From Biscogniauxia marginata (Eukaryota; Ascomycota; Sordariomycetes; Xylariales; Xylariaceae): DNA of 64,000 bases. The stretch is taken from assembly GCA_022695795.1 (NCBI GenBank), contig MU404085.1, positions 338,053 to 402,052 on the forward strand, in the 5' to 3' direction. Shown here in pieces: positions 33,320-45,431 of this stretch; positions within the stretch are counted from its first letter, which is position 1; each line of letters starts with the position of its first letter. The translations under genes and the position numbers were made by a program. Under the pieces are notes generated by a model. It was not told where the DNA came from, searched no databases, and saw only the letters and a program-made list of their open reading frames with translations.

Positions 33320-35074
33320 ATGCCAAAGCGCGGACGCAAGACCCCGGCGGTGCCTGTGAGAGGTGGCTGGGATGTCCTGCCGCATAATATGGGTGTCGTA
33401 GCCTCAGCTGAGCGAAGTTTGACGGAGAACTCCGAGGCAGCGCCTAATGAAGTATCAAACGGACAAACACAGGAAGCACGTCGCCAACTTGAAGAACCTA
33501 CCAATCCATCGAATGAAGACCCTCCCGATGTATCTGCCACTCTGACAGGAGTAGTCGACCAACCAACGGCAAGACGTCAGCTCCGTCCAAGAAAGACTAA
33601 AATCACATCCATTGTGCAGTCACTAGACGAAATAGTTGGAGGTAATCCCACATCCCATCCTGCCCTAGATACAGACCAAGATAGGAGCGGACAACAAGGA
33701 CAATTGAAGGCCAAACGTGAGAAGTCTACTGACACATCAGTGGAAGCGACCGTGGCAGATCTGCCGGACACAAAGAAGCAGACTAAGCGAAAACGCAGCA
33801 CAAAAAAGGCTGGACTAACCAAGGACAATGGAGAGGCTCACGCTGATGCTGACGCAGAGGGGTCTTCAGAGCCGAAGAGACCAAAGAGAAAGGCCAGAAA
33901 AACAAAGGACAATCCTTATGGCTTAACACCAGGAGAGACCCCATTCCCAGAGTGGAAAGCGCCTAGTAAAGACCAGTGTGAGGAAGTCTACAGGCTACTT
34001 GCTAATATGCATGACGATGTCCAAGCGTTAGCACCTGAAGTGATTCCAGCCCCCTCGCTTGAAATCACAGGATGTGGGGAAGTCCCTTCAGTTCTAGATG
34101 CCTTGATACGAACTGTATTGAGCGGTGCAACTACTTTCGCCAATGCGGCAAAAATGCTTCAGGGTCTAACAAAGAAATATGGTATTCTAGAAGAAGGCCT
34201 TGGAAAAGGCAGCATTGACTGGAATCAAGTTAGGATATCGCCCATGGAAGATGTAGTCGACGCCATCCGTGCAGGGGGCCTCGCGAAGATTAAGGCAAAA
34301 ACCATCAAATCAATTCTCGACATGGTACATACAGAAAATATTGAAAGGCGTGAGGCCTATATCAAAGAGAAGGAGACAGGTATCGAGGCTAACATCTATG
34401 GGGCATCTGAAAAGACAAAAGGTCAAAAAGACCTCGAAATCCTAAAGGCTGAGCAGGATGTTCTCTCTCTCGATCACATCCGCGGTTTGTCTGTCAATGA
34501 AGCTATGAAGCAATTTACGAAATATCCTGGAGTCGGCGTAAAGACCGCGGCCTGCGTCATCCTATTCTGCCTCCAACAGCCTTGTTTTGCTGTGGATACG
34601 CATGTTGACAAGTTCTCCAAGTGGCTGGGGTGGGCTCCTCAGAAGGCCACTGAGAACGACGTCTTTAGCCACCTTGAAGTACGGTGCCCGGACCATCTGA
34701 AGTATGGTCTACACCAATTATTCATACGCCACGGCCAAACATGCGGAAAGTGCAAGAGAAGCACTGCTGAAGGTACCGAAGAGTGGAAGGCAATCGATTG
34801 TCCTTTGGAGCATTTACTCGACCGCTTTGACAAGCGACAGAGCAAAGCCCAGCCAAAGCCACCGAAGCGACTAAAGAAAGTTAAGGAAGAGGGAGCAGAA
34901 GAGGACCTAGAGACTGAGGAAGTTAATACTGAGATGGCACTGCCTACCGGGAACAGTTTGCAAATTGGACAGGACGAGACGGACGAGACGGACCGCTCTG
35001 GAGTGCTGGACCAAGTGAGAGATACAGATGGAATCGAGGAGAGTGAGGTCAACGATCCTGACAATGAGGATTAA
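33320..35074 (+). CDS. HhH-GPD DNA glycosylase (endonuclease III-like)
   Basis: A single-exon frame of 584 aa, starting at the Met with the context CCAACATGCC after a CT-rich leader; in-frame Met codons upstream lie in low-complexity sequence. The N-terminal 200 residues are charged and disordered with basic clusters (KRKRSTKK, KRPKRKARK) fit for nuclear import and DNA contact. The HhH-GPD domain follows: YPGVGVKTAACVIL with Lys near 408 and AVDTHV with Asp near 426. The 18-residue spacing equals that of the Lys/Asp pair of endonuclease III, so it should be a bifunctional base-excision enzyme. Only three Cys (CGKC then C) follow, not the usual four of the [4Fe-4S] loop. The C-terminus is acidic. 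The damaged or modified base it removes is not known. Confidence 0.88.
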   Translation: MPKRGRKTPAVPVRGGWDVLPHNMGVVASAERSLTENSEAAPNEVSNGQTQEARRQLEEPTNPSNEDPPDVSATLTGVVDQPTARRQLRPRKTKITSIVQSLDEIVGGNPTSHPALDTDQDRSGQQGQLKAKREKSTDTSVEATVADLPDTKKQTKRKRSTKKAGLTKDNGEAHADADAEGSSEPKRPKRKARKTKDNPYGLTPGETPFPEWKAPSKDQCEEVYRLLANMHDDVQALAPEVIPAPSLEITGCGEVPSVLDALIRTVLSGATTFANAAKMLQGLTKKYGILEEGLGKGSIDWNQVRISPMEDVVDAIRAGGLAKIKAKTIKSILDMVHTENIERREAYIKEKETGIEANIYGASEKTKGQKDLEILKAEQDVLSLDHIRGLSVNEAMKQFTKYPGVGVKTAACVILFCLQQPCFAVDTHVDKFSKWLGWAPQKATENDVFSHLEVRCPDHLKYGLHQLFIRHGQTCGKCKRSTAEGTEEWKAIDCPLEHLLDRFDKRQSKAQPKPPKRLKKVKEEGAEEDLETEEVNTEMALPTGNSLQIGQDETDETDRSGVLDQVRDTDGIEESEVNDPDNED

Positions 35075-37817
35075 AAATTAATTCCTCTCGCCAACCCAAT
35101 TTGGAAGTCGGCGATACCATATATGGTAACTTAGGCTATCTATAGCAGCTTATATGGGCAAGGAGATTGCGTTGAATTAACCTGCGAGGTCATTTAATGG
35201 ATCGATGCTTTCTACGTTGATTTCAGGGAGATAGTCATTCAACAAATGCTCAAGATAGAACACCGATATGCGATGATTTGCCAACTACCTTCTGAAAGCT
35301 GTGCCAACTAGTAAAGACATGGGGTATCCCTTTATGACAGTAAATATAGTCATGTGTGTGAAATTGGCTACTGCATTCAATACTTGTCTGATTCGGATTT
35401 CGTAACCACCACAGATTTCGCCTTACTAACCCTTGAGGCTGCCGGGAACACAGCGTTGGACTATTGCGTTCAGTACGCTATGTTGGCACTCATACTTAAT
35501 TACTCGTGGGAGGTCTTGAGTTGGTATATGTGGTTTCTTAAAGGCCTCACAGCATGAGATGTTCTTCCATTTGGCTCAAGTCCTACGTTAAAACATTTGG
35601 TATTGTACTGTACGTAGGCTAGGCTAAAAACACGCCTGTTGGTTCCTTATCGCAAAATGTGTCCTCGACCATCCTCTGGGCTGTGGCTGAATCATCAAAG
35701 TCGGGCTGTGAGTTTACTTACTTTAGAGAGGTAGATAAGCAACGCTGGCGTTGCTGTACGAGGTAGGGGAGCCGGACTAGCTAAAGTGCTGTTAGCATCG
35801 ATTACACAGACAATATTGGACTGGAAGTGCGTCGTCGGGAGGAAGTACGTATAAAAGGAGATTAAGGTTCCACACCGGTAAAACTGTCCACTCCTCTTCG
35901 AAACTTCTCTAGGAATCCCTATTGTAAAATAATTATGTTGCTCTCAGTAGGCGCAGAGGATGCTTGTCCGGGCCGCATGCTCGATTGGGAGCTCGTGTAT
36001 TCCCCGTATCTGAAGAAGGGCCTAAGGATAGAGGATGAGTATGCGCAGGAGGTAATTCGCAGCCCGGATGCGGGTCTGCCTGTGTATGGTAAGCCGCTCT
36101 TATCCTAGCTACAATATCCGTCTTGATCAATTCCGAAGCTTCGATGGGTCTGTTCATGCGGCCTGACCTTATATTTATTATCCTCGACTCTCTGGGGCAA
36201 CGGGAACTGTAACACTGACCACGCCGACCTCGACAACAACCCCGCTGACTCTTGCGGTACGTAGTAGTGGTGGTGGTGGCACGGGGCCGGTACCGACTTG
36301 CCAGGCGGGCTGTTCTTGGGCAGGCCATTACCTCGGTAAGTGGGCTGATATATCTTCTATTCCTATGCCTACCTAGGTAGGTATTTACCTGCGGAGGCTG
36401 TACTAGAGAGGATATGGTATTGTAGGTGGTGGCTCTGAGTACTGACTAGTTTTTCCCTTTTATCTCAGGTTGTCCATGTGCGACGTTCGACGACTGTTCC
36501 GACGACTAGGTACCTATGTAATGGTGGTGTCCGTGTAGCTTCATCCTAGGTAGCCCGGTTGGGATTATCGGGTCTTGGTAAAGTGTACCTTCACTACCTA
36601 AGGTAGGCATTCTAGGTACCTACCTAGGTATCTGTTCATAGAGGCTTGGGTAGGTAGCTAGGGAATTAATTTCTTGAGGACCTTGGCTATGGAAGGTAGA
36701 CATGCGTAAAATCCCCCTATAGTTCCCATAACTTATTTTTCTATGAGATAGTAAGCTCTGTGATACCACTTCTACCAACGACGAAGTGCAACCTGGTATT
36801 TAATGGGTGTAAAGGTATTTTATAGTGTAATCTCTTAACTGCAGCTACCTGTTCTGCAATATAAGTAGCTTTTGTCGCTTTTTATAAAGAATGTCAGGCT
36901 GCAGAACCAAAGAAAAGAAAAGAGGTTGTAAGAAGGATGGTTGATTACCCCAAATGGGTCATGACGAAATCTGAACTAAGGCTAAATTCAGTAAGGTGAG
37001 CCACACCTTCCCACAAGAAATGTAATAAAATGCTACCTAAGGTTGCTGTGTTGTTTGTTTTACAGGGCATGTGTCGGTGTGCAACTGGCAGCTTGGCTGA
37101 CACCTGCAAACTCTTTAACTCTTATCGATAAAGGTGATGCGTCGGCACGTCCCTTGCACGTCCTCCAAACTTCACGCGCTGCAACGCCGAAACTGCATCA
37201 CCACTTTCACAAAGTTCTATAACTGCTTTAACAGCGATTATCTCGGCAGCCCTGCAGCGCCGACCTGTCAAAGGGACATCCGGCGAATTAGATTTTATTT
37301 TATTTTTTGCTTGCTTTATCTACCTATATTTTCTATACATGTATTTCTCATCATTTCTCTGCCTATTCTTTTCCTTCTCCCCAGCATCTCTCCTCCCTGC
37401 AGCGGCAGCCTTCAATCTACACTGGCAGACCGATTCCTCGTGGATTGGCCTCTTCTAGGTAGCTACGTTGCAAGGTAGGGATCTGCTAGTATCGCTCTCA
37501 CCCAAAGGCAGTTGTACCCTGAAAAATCTCGATTCACGGTACCCTGGATCTTTACGGAAACCACACCTACCTCATTCTATTCACTCGCCCATCATCAACC
37601 ATCCCGTACCCCCGAGGCCTTGCCAGACCACCAAGATCTCATAATTGGTCTGATAGCCGCCTGCGAATTACCCTGTGGTCGGTTCAATGCTCTGATGTAC
37701 TCACATTTCATGCGACGAAACAGTGCTTGAATTGCCACAGTCCGCCCGAGGTCTCGAAGACCTCATCCTCTCCCTCTCGCGCGCGGCGCCTGAACGACAT
37801 GCCCCAAGCCATCCAAA
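35075..37817. other. long intergenic region upstream of the helicase
   Basis: 2.7 kb without a supported gene. It contains the CTAGGTA-type motif cluster at 36370-36662 and, near 37300-37420, a CT-rich leader typical of a fungal promoter. Frames at 35354, 35933, 37134 and 37512 have no family resemblance. Confidence 0.5.
36370..36662. repeat. cluster of CTAGGTA/TACCTAG palindromic words
   Basis: At least six occurrences in 300 bp: ACCTAGGTAG, CTAGGTACCTA (twice), CCTAGGTAG, TACCTAGGTA and TAGGTAGCTAG. The same words occur at 17954-17996, 24377, 37456 and 57050. They may be remnants of a small palindromic repeat family or simply a favoured word of this genome. Confidence 0.6.
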
Positions 37818-40800
37818 ATGGAAGGAGCAAAAACCCTCGACGCCGCGTTCAATAAGATTCGCGCTCTGCCTCCCGAAAACCACCTGTTCTGCCCCAAGAT
37901 TTCCGAAGATGACGAAGAAAACTACAACGATCTTGAGGCGGAAAGTGGACTTAGCATTGCCGAGAAAGAGCAACGGATACAAGATGGAGCCCATAGATTA
38001 GACATGATGTACTCGTGCTCCCTGATCTTAGGCGTTGATCCAACCGCCGCCAGCGCTATGGTCGAAGAATTTCAGACTCGATCTGGTGCTTTTCTCAAGT
38101 CATGTGCAACCTGTGTGCGCAATTGGCACAAGGCGCGCGAACCTTTCCTCAAAGATATCAATCAGTACGTCCTATTCGACCTCCAAACTGGGCTGTTACG
38201 AATGCTAATATATCGGGTAGATTTTACCAAGATCCCGTCGTTGCGGAACTAAGGGAGCGCCTCAATAATTTCGACTTTGTTCGCATCACCGAAGGTTTGA
38301 AAGCCGCTCAAGAATTCATCATTGAACATGGAGGGGTGACCAGCCAAAGCACCTTCGTTAAGGAAGATAGAGCGGAGCTGCTCATAGCCCTTTATGAAGC
38401 AATATGCTGTATGCCGTACTTGAGTCTGCCCGACAATCGCAAACAGTTCAACTACGTATTCGAGAAGATCCAGGAACGAAAGGTACTCAAGCTCGAGGAG
38501 ATTCTCCCGAGCATGGTTTACTTTCTCTTCGACGAAAACGAGACGCGCAACCGATTCGCTGTTCAGACACTAGAGCGGCGACCTCTAATTACAAAGGAGG
38601 ACTTCGAATGGGCGATCAACGATAATCTCAAGGAAGCCATACTGAAGGCCAATGATACAAACGCTGACCCGAAGTTTCTCGCTCGCTTCTGGCAAGGCTT
38701 CCTCTACATACTAGAAGCCCTCGATGAGAAACTTGTGCTTCACTCTCTCCGCGGAATGGCCATCCAGCCGAATATCTACGAACTACTACTCGCCCAGATG
38801 GGTCGCATTGATTCCGTGCCCCTCCTGAAACTACTACTCAAGACCTTCTGTGGCCTTATCAAAAAGTCTCCCAAGGCCTTCTGGGATGCCTATAACCATT
38901 ACTCTCATACTGCTGTCGTTGAGCAGGTTTTTAGGAGCCCTGCCTTCCGGCCATTGCTTATCCAGTCAGGAGAACTCGATATCACCCCTCACGGCCCAGA
39001 AGCTACTTCATGGGTAAAACCCTTCGTAGAGTCCATCCCCGCACATCAGAAATCGGACGTTTGTGACAACATACTGCATCATCTCCTCGAAGACTTTGCG
39101 GTGGATGAAAACATGTCGCCTAGAGGCAAGGTCGCTTGTTATCTTGGTGCAATGGAAGCCCTTTCGTCGGCGTTGTCAACTTTCGCGTCACCAAGCTACA
39201 AACTTCATGCGGGCTCCTCAACAATACATACAAATGTGTTGTTGAATCTAACTCTGAAGTATAAAAACCTCATAATCCCGTTAGCTCAGCTTCCTCCCAC
39301 CGGTTGGCAACACGGCGCCATGTTGCAGGCATCCTTGTCGGTAATAGGCTCTGCTTTGCATCTGGACTCTCGAATCATAGCCGAGGAGTATAACGCGCTC
39401 CAAAACAGCGATAGTCACGTTCAACGTGAGGTAAAACGAAACTCCTCTGGTCTCTGGGAAGCGTTCCTGGAAATCCTCCAGCCCGGCGCATACGAACTCG
39501 CTAGATCAATGATAGCTGCATTTACCCCACTCATCACTGTGGAAATCTTTTATCCTCCGAAGAAGCAGGTCCTATCGCCGGCCAAGAAAGATTTCAATGC
39601 CGAGTTTCAAAAGACGGCAAAGGTCATCGGGCAAATGATTGAGCGGCTAGAAATTCTAAGTGCGGCTTCTTTAGAGCAGTTATGCCTTGAGGCAGATACG
39701 ATATATCCACTTGTGGCGTCTCTAGTACATGGTGAAGAGTCGATCAACCAAGCTGGGGCTTCTTTCATCAAGGCTGTCACAAACGAGACCACGCGTGGAG
39801 ACGCAGTGCTCCGGCTATTGCAGTCTCACTTCACTCCAGTCCTTGCTTCATATACCAAGGTCATCCGTAAGATCAATGAAAGGAAATCTCTGTGGTCACC
39901 GCAATTTAATATCATTCGGTATTCCAGAGAGATCCTCGATAGCTTATTTGACTCCACATCTGGTATACTGCGATCGAAGATCATGAGTCCTGCGGAAGGA
40001 GAGGTGCTTCGGGAGTGGTGGAGCGAGCAATGGGTATTTCTAGACAATGCATTCACACAAACCGATGGGTGGAGCCGTCAAATTGAGATGTCAACCATGA
40101 AGGACTTCTGTCGAGAGGCTATGGAACATGCTAGTACTCTACTGGCCCAAGATGGTCTTCTAGCCTCCGCACTGAGCCCGAAGTCTTCGAATGCCGCTTT
40201 AGGTAGTGCCGGGGACGCCTCCTCGAAAAGAGTTATGGAGGATATCCTCGATCAGCCACGAACACATTGTATGGGTCTCTGCAAGATGCTGCGCCTCAAA
40301 GATACCTACCTCGTTAGTGTCATAGTAATCATCTTGGGGAAACTTTTGAGACGACTCTTTGAATATGGCATAGAAGTGCCAGCTGGACCTTTAAGCTACA
40401 TCAAGAGGACCTCCATCAAGAACGAACAAGGCCGATATGAGATCAGTACGAACTTAGACGACGGGCAGAGAGCTGAGCTAGTACGAGCTTTAGGCGAAGA
40501 GGATATACAGGATGACATCCAGATCCTCTCCGTCAGAAAAGCCGAGGCGACCAAGAAGCAGACAAAGCTGGATGCGTGGTCAAAGTCGGCGGATGAAGTC
40601 CCAAATGTATCGCGGAAAGAAAGGCCTGTTACGAAGTCTGGCAAGGATGATGTCCGCGAGTTGCTCAAAGCCTCAGGTTCTGATAAGAACCGCTCTACAC
40701 TCGACCAGATGAGAGCTCGGCTGCCGGTAAAAGCCTTGCCTAAGCCTCCTGTTCATAATGCCGCGTTAGCCGCGTCCATACGCGAGAAAAGACAAAAGGA

Positions 40801-43800
40801 AGCCGAGGAAAAGCGGAAGCGGGATGCCGACGTTATAGCTAAGGCCAAGGCCTTAAGAGCTCCGAAACAAACGGTGACCGGCGAGGGGTCAGGTCTTCAG
40901 GGGCTCTCCGGTGCCCATGGCAAAGATCACGCGCCGCATAAAAGTGAGATCATGGTTAATTCTTCATCAGAGGATGAGGACGACTCTGGCGATGATACCG
41001 AATTCCTAGCGCAGTCTGCCGCGGGCCATAGACGAGCTCAGGATGCGTCACAGCGCATACAATCCATGAAGCTTAATGTCCGAGGGCCAGTTAAAAAAGT
41101 CAAGATTCAGCGCTCTGCGAAGGACATGCGCGCACGGCTTATCCCTCCCATGGATATCCTACATCAAGCTATTCTCGAATGGGATATATTTCACGAGGGG
41201 AATGACCCGCCGAATGGAATTCTGTGCTCGGAGGTGTCTGATTCATATACAGACCCTAAGGAGTACAAAGCGACCTTTTTGCCATTATTAGTTAATGAAG
41301 CATGGCGAGCATTTGTAACCGCCAAGGATGAGGCGACATCGAAGCCATTCGGCATCAAAGTTCTGAATCGAATGAACGTGGACAAGTTCGTCGAGGTCAG
41401 CACAGCAATGCCTATCGCAGAGAACAAGGACAAGTTCTTGTCCGAAGGGGACATAGTCGTATTTTCACATGCGTCAAATCCTTTGGAGATCAAGGATGAA
41501 CTTCACTGCCTGGCTCGGATCTGGCGCACCCAGTTCAAGAATGGCAGTCTAGAAGTCCAGTACCGCTTGAGCAATCGTGCTGGGCCTATCCTTTCAACGT
41601 TGATGCCACAATCCGAGCTTTATGCTACCAAAATAACTAACATGACAACAATCGAGCGCGAGTATGCATCTCTCGAAAGTCTGCAGTATTACGACCTGGC
41701 TCCGGAAGTTCTCGAAGCTAAGCCGTCACCTATGCTCAAGTTCAGCCCCGAGGCGGTCGAAAAGACCATGAAGAACTACCATTTGAACCCCGGACAGGCT
41801 AAGGCAATTTTGAACGCTAAGGAGAATGATGCTTTCACTTTAGTACAAGGGTTAGTGTTCGCTATTCAACTTTTTTTTTCTTCGGATCATCGGCTAACAG
41901 ACACGTGATAGACCTCCGGGAACTGGCAAGACGAAAACGATCGTGGCCATGGTCGGTGCGTTGCTAACTGGCACCCTTCCTTCTAGTGGTGGTACTGCTA
42001 TCAAAGGACCGAACTCGGCAAATAGTAAGGGAATAACGTCCAAGAAACTCCTGGTCTGTGCGCCGAGCAATGCAGCGGTTGATGAGTTGGTTCTACGATT
42101 AAAAGATGGGGTCAAGTTTTTGAATGGATCTTTCCATAAGATCAATGTTCTGCGGCTTGGTCGAACAGACGCTATCAACTCTGCGGTCAAAGACGTGACT
42201 TTGGACGAGTTGGTCAAGGCTAAAGTCGAAGGCACTGCGAACCAGAACAGCGGGCCGAGCTCTAGGGAGTTGATGCACAAAGAAGCCGGCCAAATCAAAA
42301 GGGATATTGCGGATGTCCGTCTTCAAATAGATGCAGCCAAAGTCGCCGGGGACCGGGGACGAGTAAATCAATTGCAGCGGAATTTTGACGAGCTCAGGCG
42401 TCGCCAGGCCCAAATCGGTGCCAAGATCGATGCCGACAAGGACAGCGGGAACACCGCTGCCCGTGAGAATGAAATCCGGCGTCGTAAAATCCAGCAAGAG
42501 ATCCTCGACTCGGCACAAGTCCTTTGCGCAACGCTAAGCGGTAGCGGTCACGAAATGTTCAAGAACTTGGCGGTAGAGTTTGAGACCGTGATTGTCGATG
42601 AGGCAGCTCAGTGTGTGGAACTCAGCTGCCTTATTCCCCTGAAGTACGGCTGCTCTAAGTGTATTCTTGTTGGTGATCCGAAGCAGCTGCCGCCGACAGT
42701 ACTTTCGCAGTCTGCGGCACGCTATGGATACGACCAGAGTCTTTTCGTCCGAATGCAACGAAACCACCCGGAAGACGTTCATCTACTCGATACACAGTAT
42801 CGAATGCATCCCGAGATTAGCCTGTTCCCAAGTCAAGAGTTCTACGAAAAGCGCCTTATAGACGGTGATGACATGAGTAGACTTCGACATCAACCGTGGC
42901 ACCAGAGTGCTTTGTTGGGTCCTTACCGATTCTTCGATGTCAAGGGTATCCAGGAGAAGGGTCGCAAGGGCCGGTCACTTGTGAATATGGAAGAACTAAA
43001 AGTCGCCATGCAAATTTACGACAGATTCGGCTTTGATTATCCAAACCTAGATATGAGGGGCAAGATCGGAATTATCACGCCTTATAAAGCCCAATTGTAT
43101 GAACTTCGTGAGCAGTTCTCGCGCCGATATGGCGAAAAAATCAAGGACGAGATCGAGTTCAACACGACGGACGCTTTTCAGGGTCGCGAATGCGAGATCA
43201 TCATCTTCTCTTGCGTCCGTGCTAGTCCCACGGGTGGTATTGGTTTCATGACTGATATTCGACGTATGAACGTTGGTCTTACTCGTGCAAAGTCTTCCCT
43301 TTGGATTCTCGGGGACTCTAGAGCTTTGGTACAGGGAGAATTCTGGAATAAGTTGATCGAAGACGCCAAAACGAGAAATTGTTACACTGCAGGTGATGTT
43401 TTGTCTATGCTTCGAAACCCTGGCGTGAAACTCCCTTTCCCGACCTTTGAGAGCCGTTCACCATCGACGGCAGCAACACCTCCGAAAAATATTCAGACTG
43501 GAACAGGGGGGGCAACTAGCTCCTTCCATAATACACCACTCCAGACCATTAAGAATGATGCGGATGTAATCATGGAGGACACCTCTACTAGCCGAGAACT
43601 AGTCAACAGAAACAAGACACCCCAATTACCTCAGACATACACGGTTATTAGTCGCCAGAATTCGGACATCAATTCGAAAACCCCATCTCCAGCCTTTGGC
43701 GGCATCAATGAACGTGGCGAGGCAGTTAAAGTCCCGCAATCATCCGAACGTCCGGTCATCCACCATTCAGGGCAAAAAAGACCAAGGGATGATGCAGATG

Positions 43801-44186
43801 AAGGCAATGCACCAAAGAAGGTTAGTAGAGACCAACTATAACAACCATGGACATTAACCTTGAGTATCACAGGTTGCAATTGGATCCTTGCCCGGCAAGT
43901 TGCCTCCAAGCGCCCCTCGCGCAATGCCACAGGCTCAGGATCCTGCTGCTATGGCTGTCTTGGGAATTCAACCAAACCAGCATTCTTCAAACAGAAGCCG
44001 GCCTCTTCCACCTAGGCCGCCCATGAACGCTCCTAGTGTATGTGACTGGTTTGTTTTCGTTCAGTCTTCAAGCTAACGGGTATCCAGGGACCATCTAACA
44101 CACAAGCCCCAAGACATCCACCACCTATGAGAAAGAAGCCTGCCTCCGATCCGTTCATAAAACGGAAGCCTAACAGACCTCGATAA
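37818..44186 (+). CDS. sen1: Sen1-type superfamily 1 RNA/DNA helicase
   Basis: Exons are 37818-38164, 38221-41850, 41912-43820, 43873-44037 and 44088-44186. Introns of 56, 61, 52 and 50 bp all keep phase, giving about 2049 aa, the size of yeast Sen1. Sen1 unwinds RNA-DNA hybrids and terminates transcription with the Nrd1 complex in the nucleus. Residues up to about 800 form the helical Sen1 N-terminal domain. The helicase starts at GPPGTGKT (Walker A near 1326, split by intron 2), then DEAAQ near 1555, GDPKQLPPT, DTQYRMHPEI, TDAFQGRE and NVGLTRAKSS. Between the domains is a charged, low-complexity region (NSSSEDEDDSGDD). The C-terminus is Pro-rich and basic, ending DPFIKRKPNRPR as expected of Sen1 nuclear-import tails. 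Confidence 0.95.
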
Positions 44187-45431
44187 ACCTCCGGGGAAGA
44201 CAGACACTTGGGCATATGACCAATTTTTCCCAAGGCGAATGGCATGTCCCTTCTAATCAAAAGCAACGGTAGCATCACGTTAAGCTCCAGTTGTAATAGC
44301 CTTCGAAACCGCAGGGTGTGATGCTCACTCCGCTCATATTCTGTTTTAATTTGTCGATGGATGCGTTAAGGACGCATCAACGGAGCATCATATGTAGGAA
44401 TTAGAACGACGCGGACCACTAAGCATTGCATTGGTATGTAGACTGGCGTTTGTGAGGAATGTAGATTTAATGTACCACACAGAGGCATGAGACGGGAGGG
44501 TTAGTTTCTTCTAGATCAGGGTTTTCTAGAGGTCTTATGACTTTTCTTTCCTGATACCCGGTCTCAAAGTTTCTTACTGGGGAGAGTGCTTCTGCCAGGA
44601 GCAGCTCACGAAGAATCAAAGGACATCGTATTGTGCGTTTTGGGTCGAGAAAGACCAAGAGATAGATACGATGCGAGGTGTCCAGATGGAGACCTACCTA
44701 CATGGACGGGCAGCCTCGAGTTTTCGATGATGATGAGCCCGATGAAGAGAGGGCTAAATGTGGTAAGTAGACAGACATGCATGGTCCCTGTGATTCCCGC
44801 TCCCTAGTGTGTCGCAAAGTAGCCCGCATTATTGTCACACCGCATTTCCGCGATGTTTTGCCGGTCATTCCCGTCTAGACACGAGGCATTTTATTATTAT
44901 GACTTCATCGCGGAGTTGCATCCAATGTTCCCACTTCACTTCAAGCTTTGGTGAGAAGGCAAAAAGGCTCGTGATTCCTTGCTTCCAACAAGCTGCTTTC
45001 TATAATGTCTATAATAAATCGCTCCCTCGGGGGTACTTATTCCGAGGCAAAGAGCCCTCTCCGTCTATATGTTCTCCATACATGAGTCCCGAACTTTCTT
45101 TCAATGGAGCCGAGATCGTCACAATGGGGATCGAGGCGGGGATGGAGGGACCATCGCTAACACCCCCTGACCCCTTGGCGACTTAAGTGAAGTAGACATG
45201 CGGAGAGGCCCATTTTCTACCCCGCAAGTAATTATATACCTAACCTTCAGGGGCTGGGGCAAGTGGAATTGCCGATATAGTGGGTTAAATCAGGGGGTTC
45301 TCCGGCTCCTTTTATCTTTACATACAAGAGAGCCTTATCCGGTGAATCGGGGCGGTGTAGTATCTGACAGACAGATGATATCAGATTCCTTCGAAGGTTA
45401 CAGGCTGTTAGTCCCGGAATCTCGAGCAGCA
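44187..45431. other. intergenic between helicase and lipase
   Basis: No supported gene. It holds the helicase 3' flank and the lipase promoter. Frames at 44467-44807 and 44809-45186 look like chance. The open frame of the lipase extends upstream to 45198, but that part has no coding character. Confidence 0.5.
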
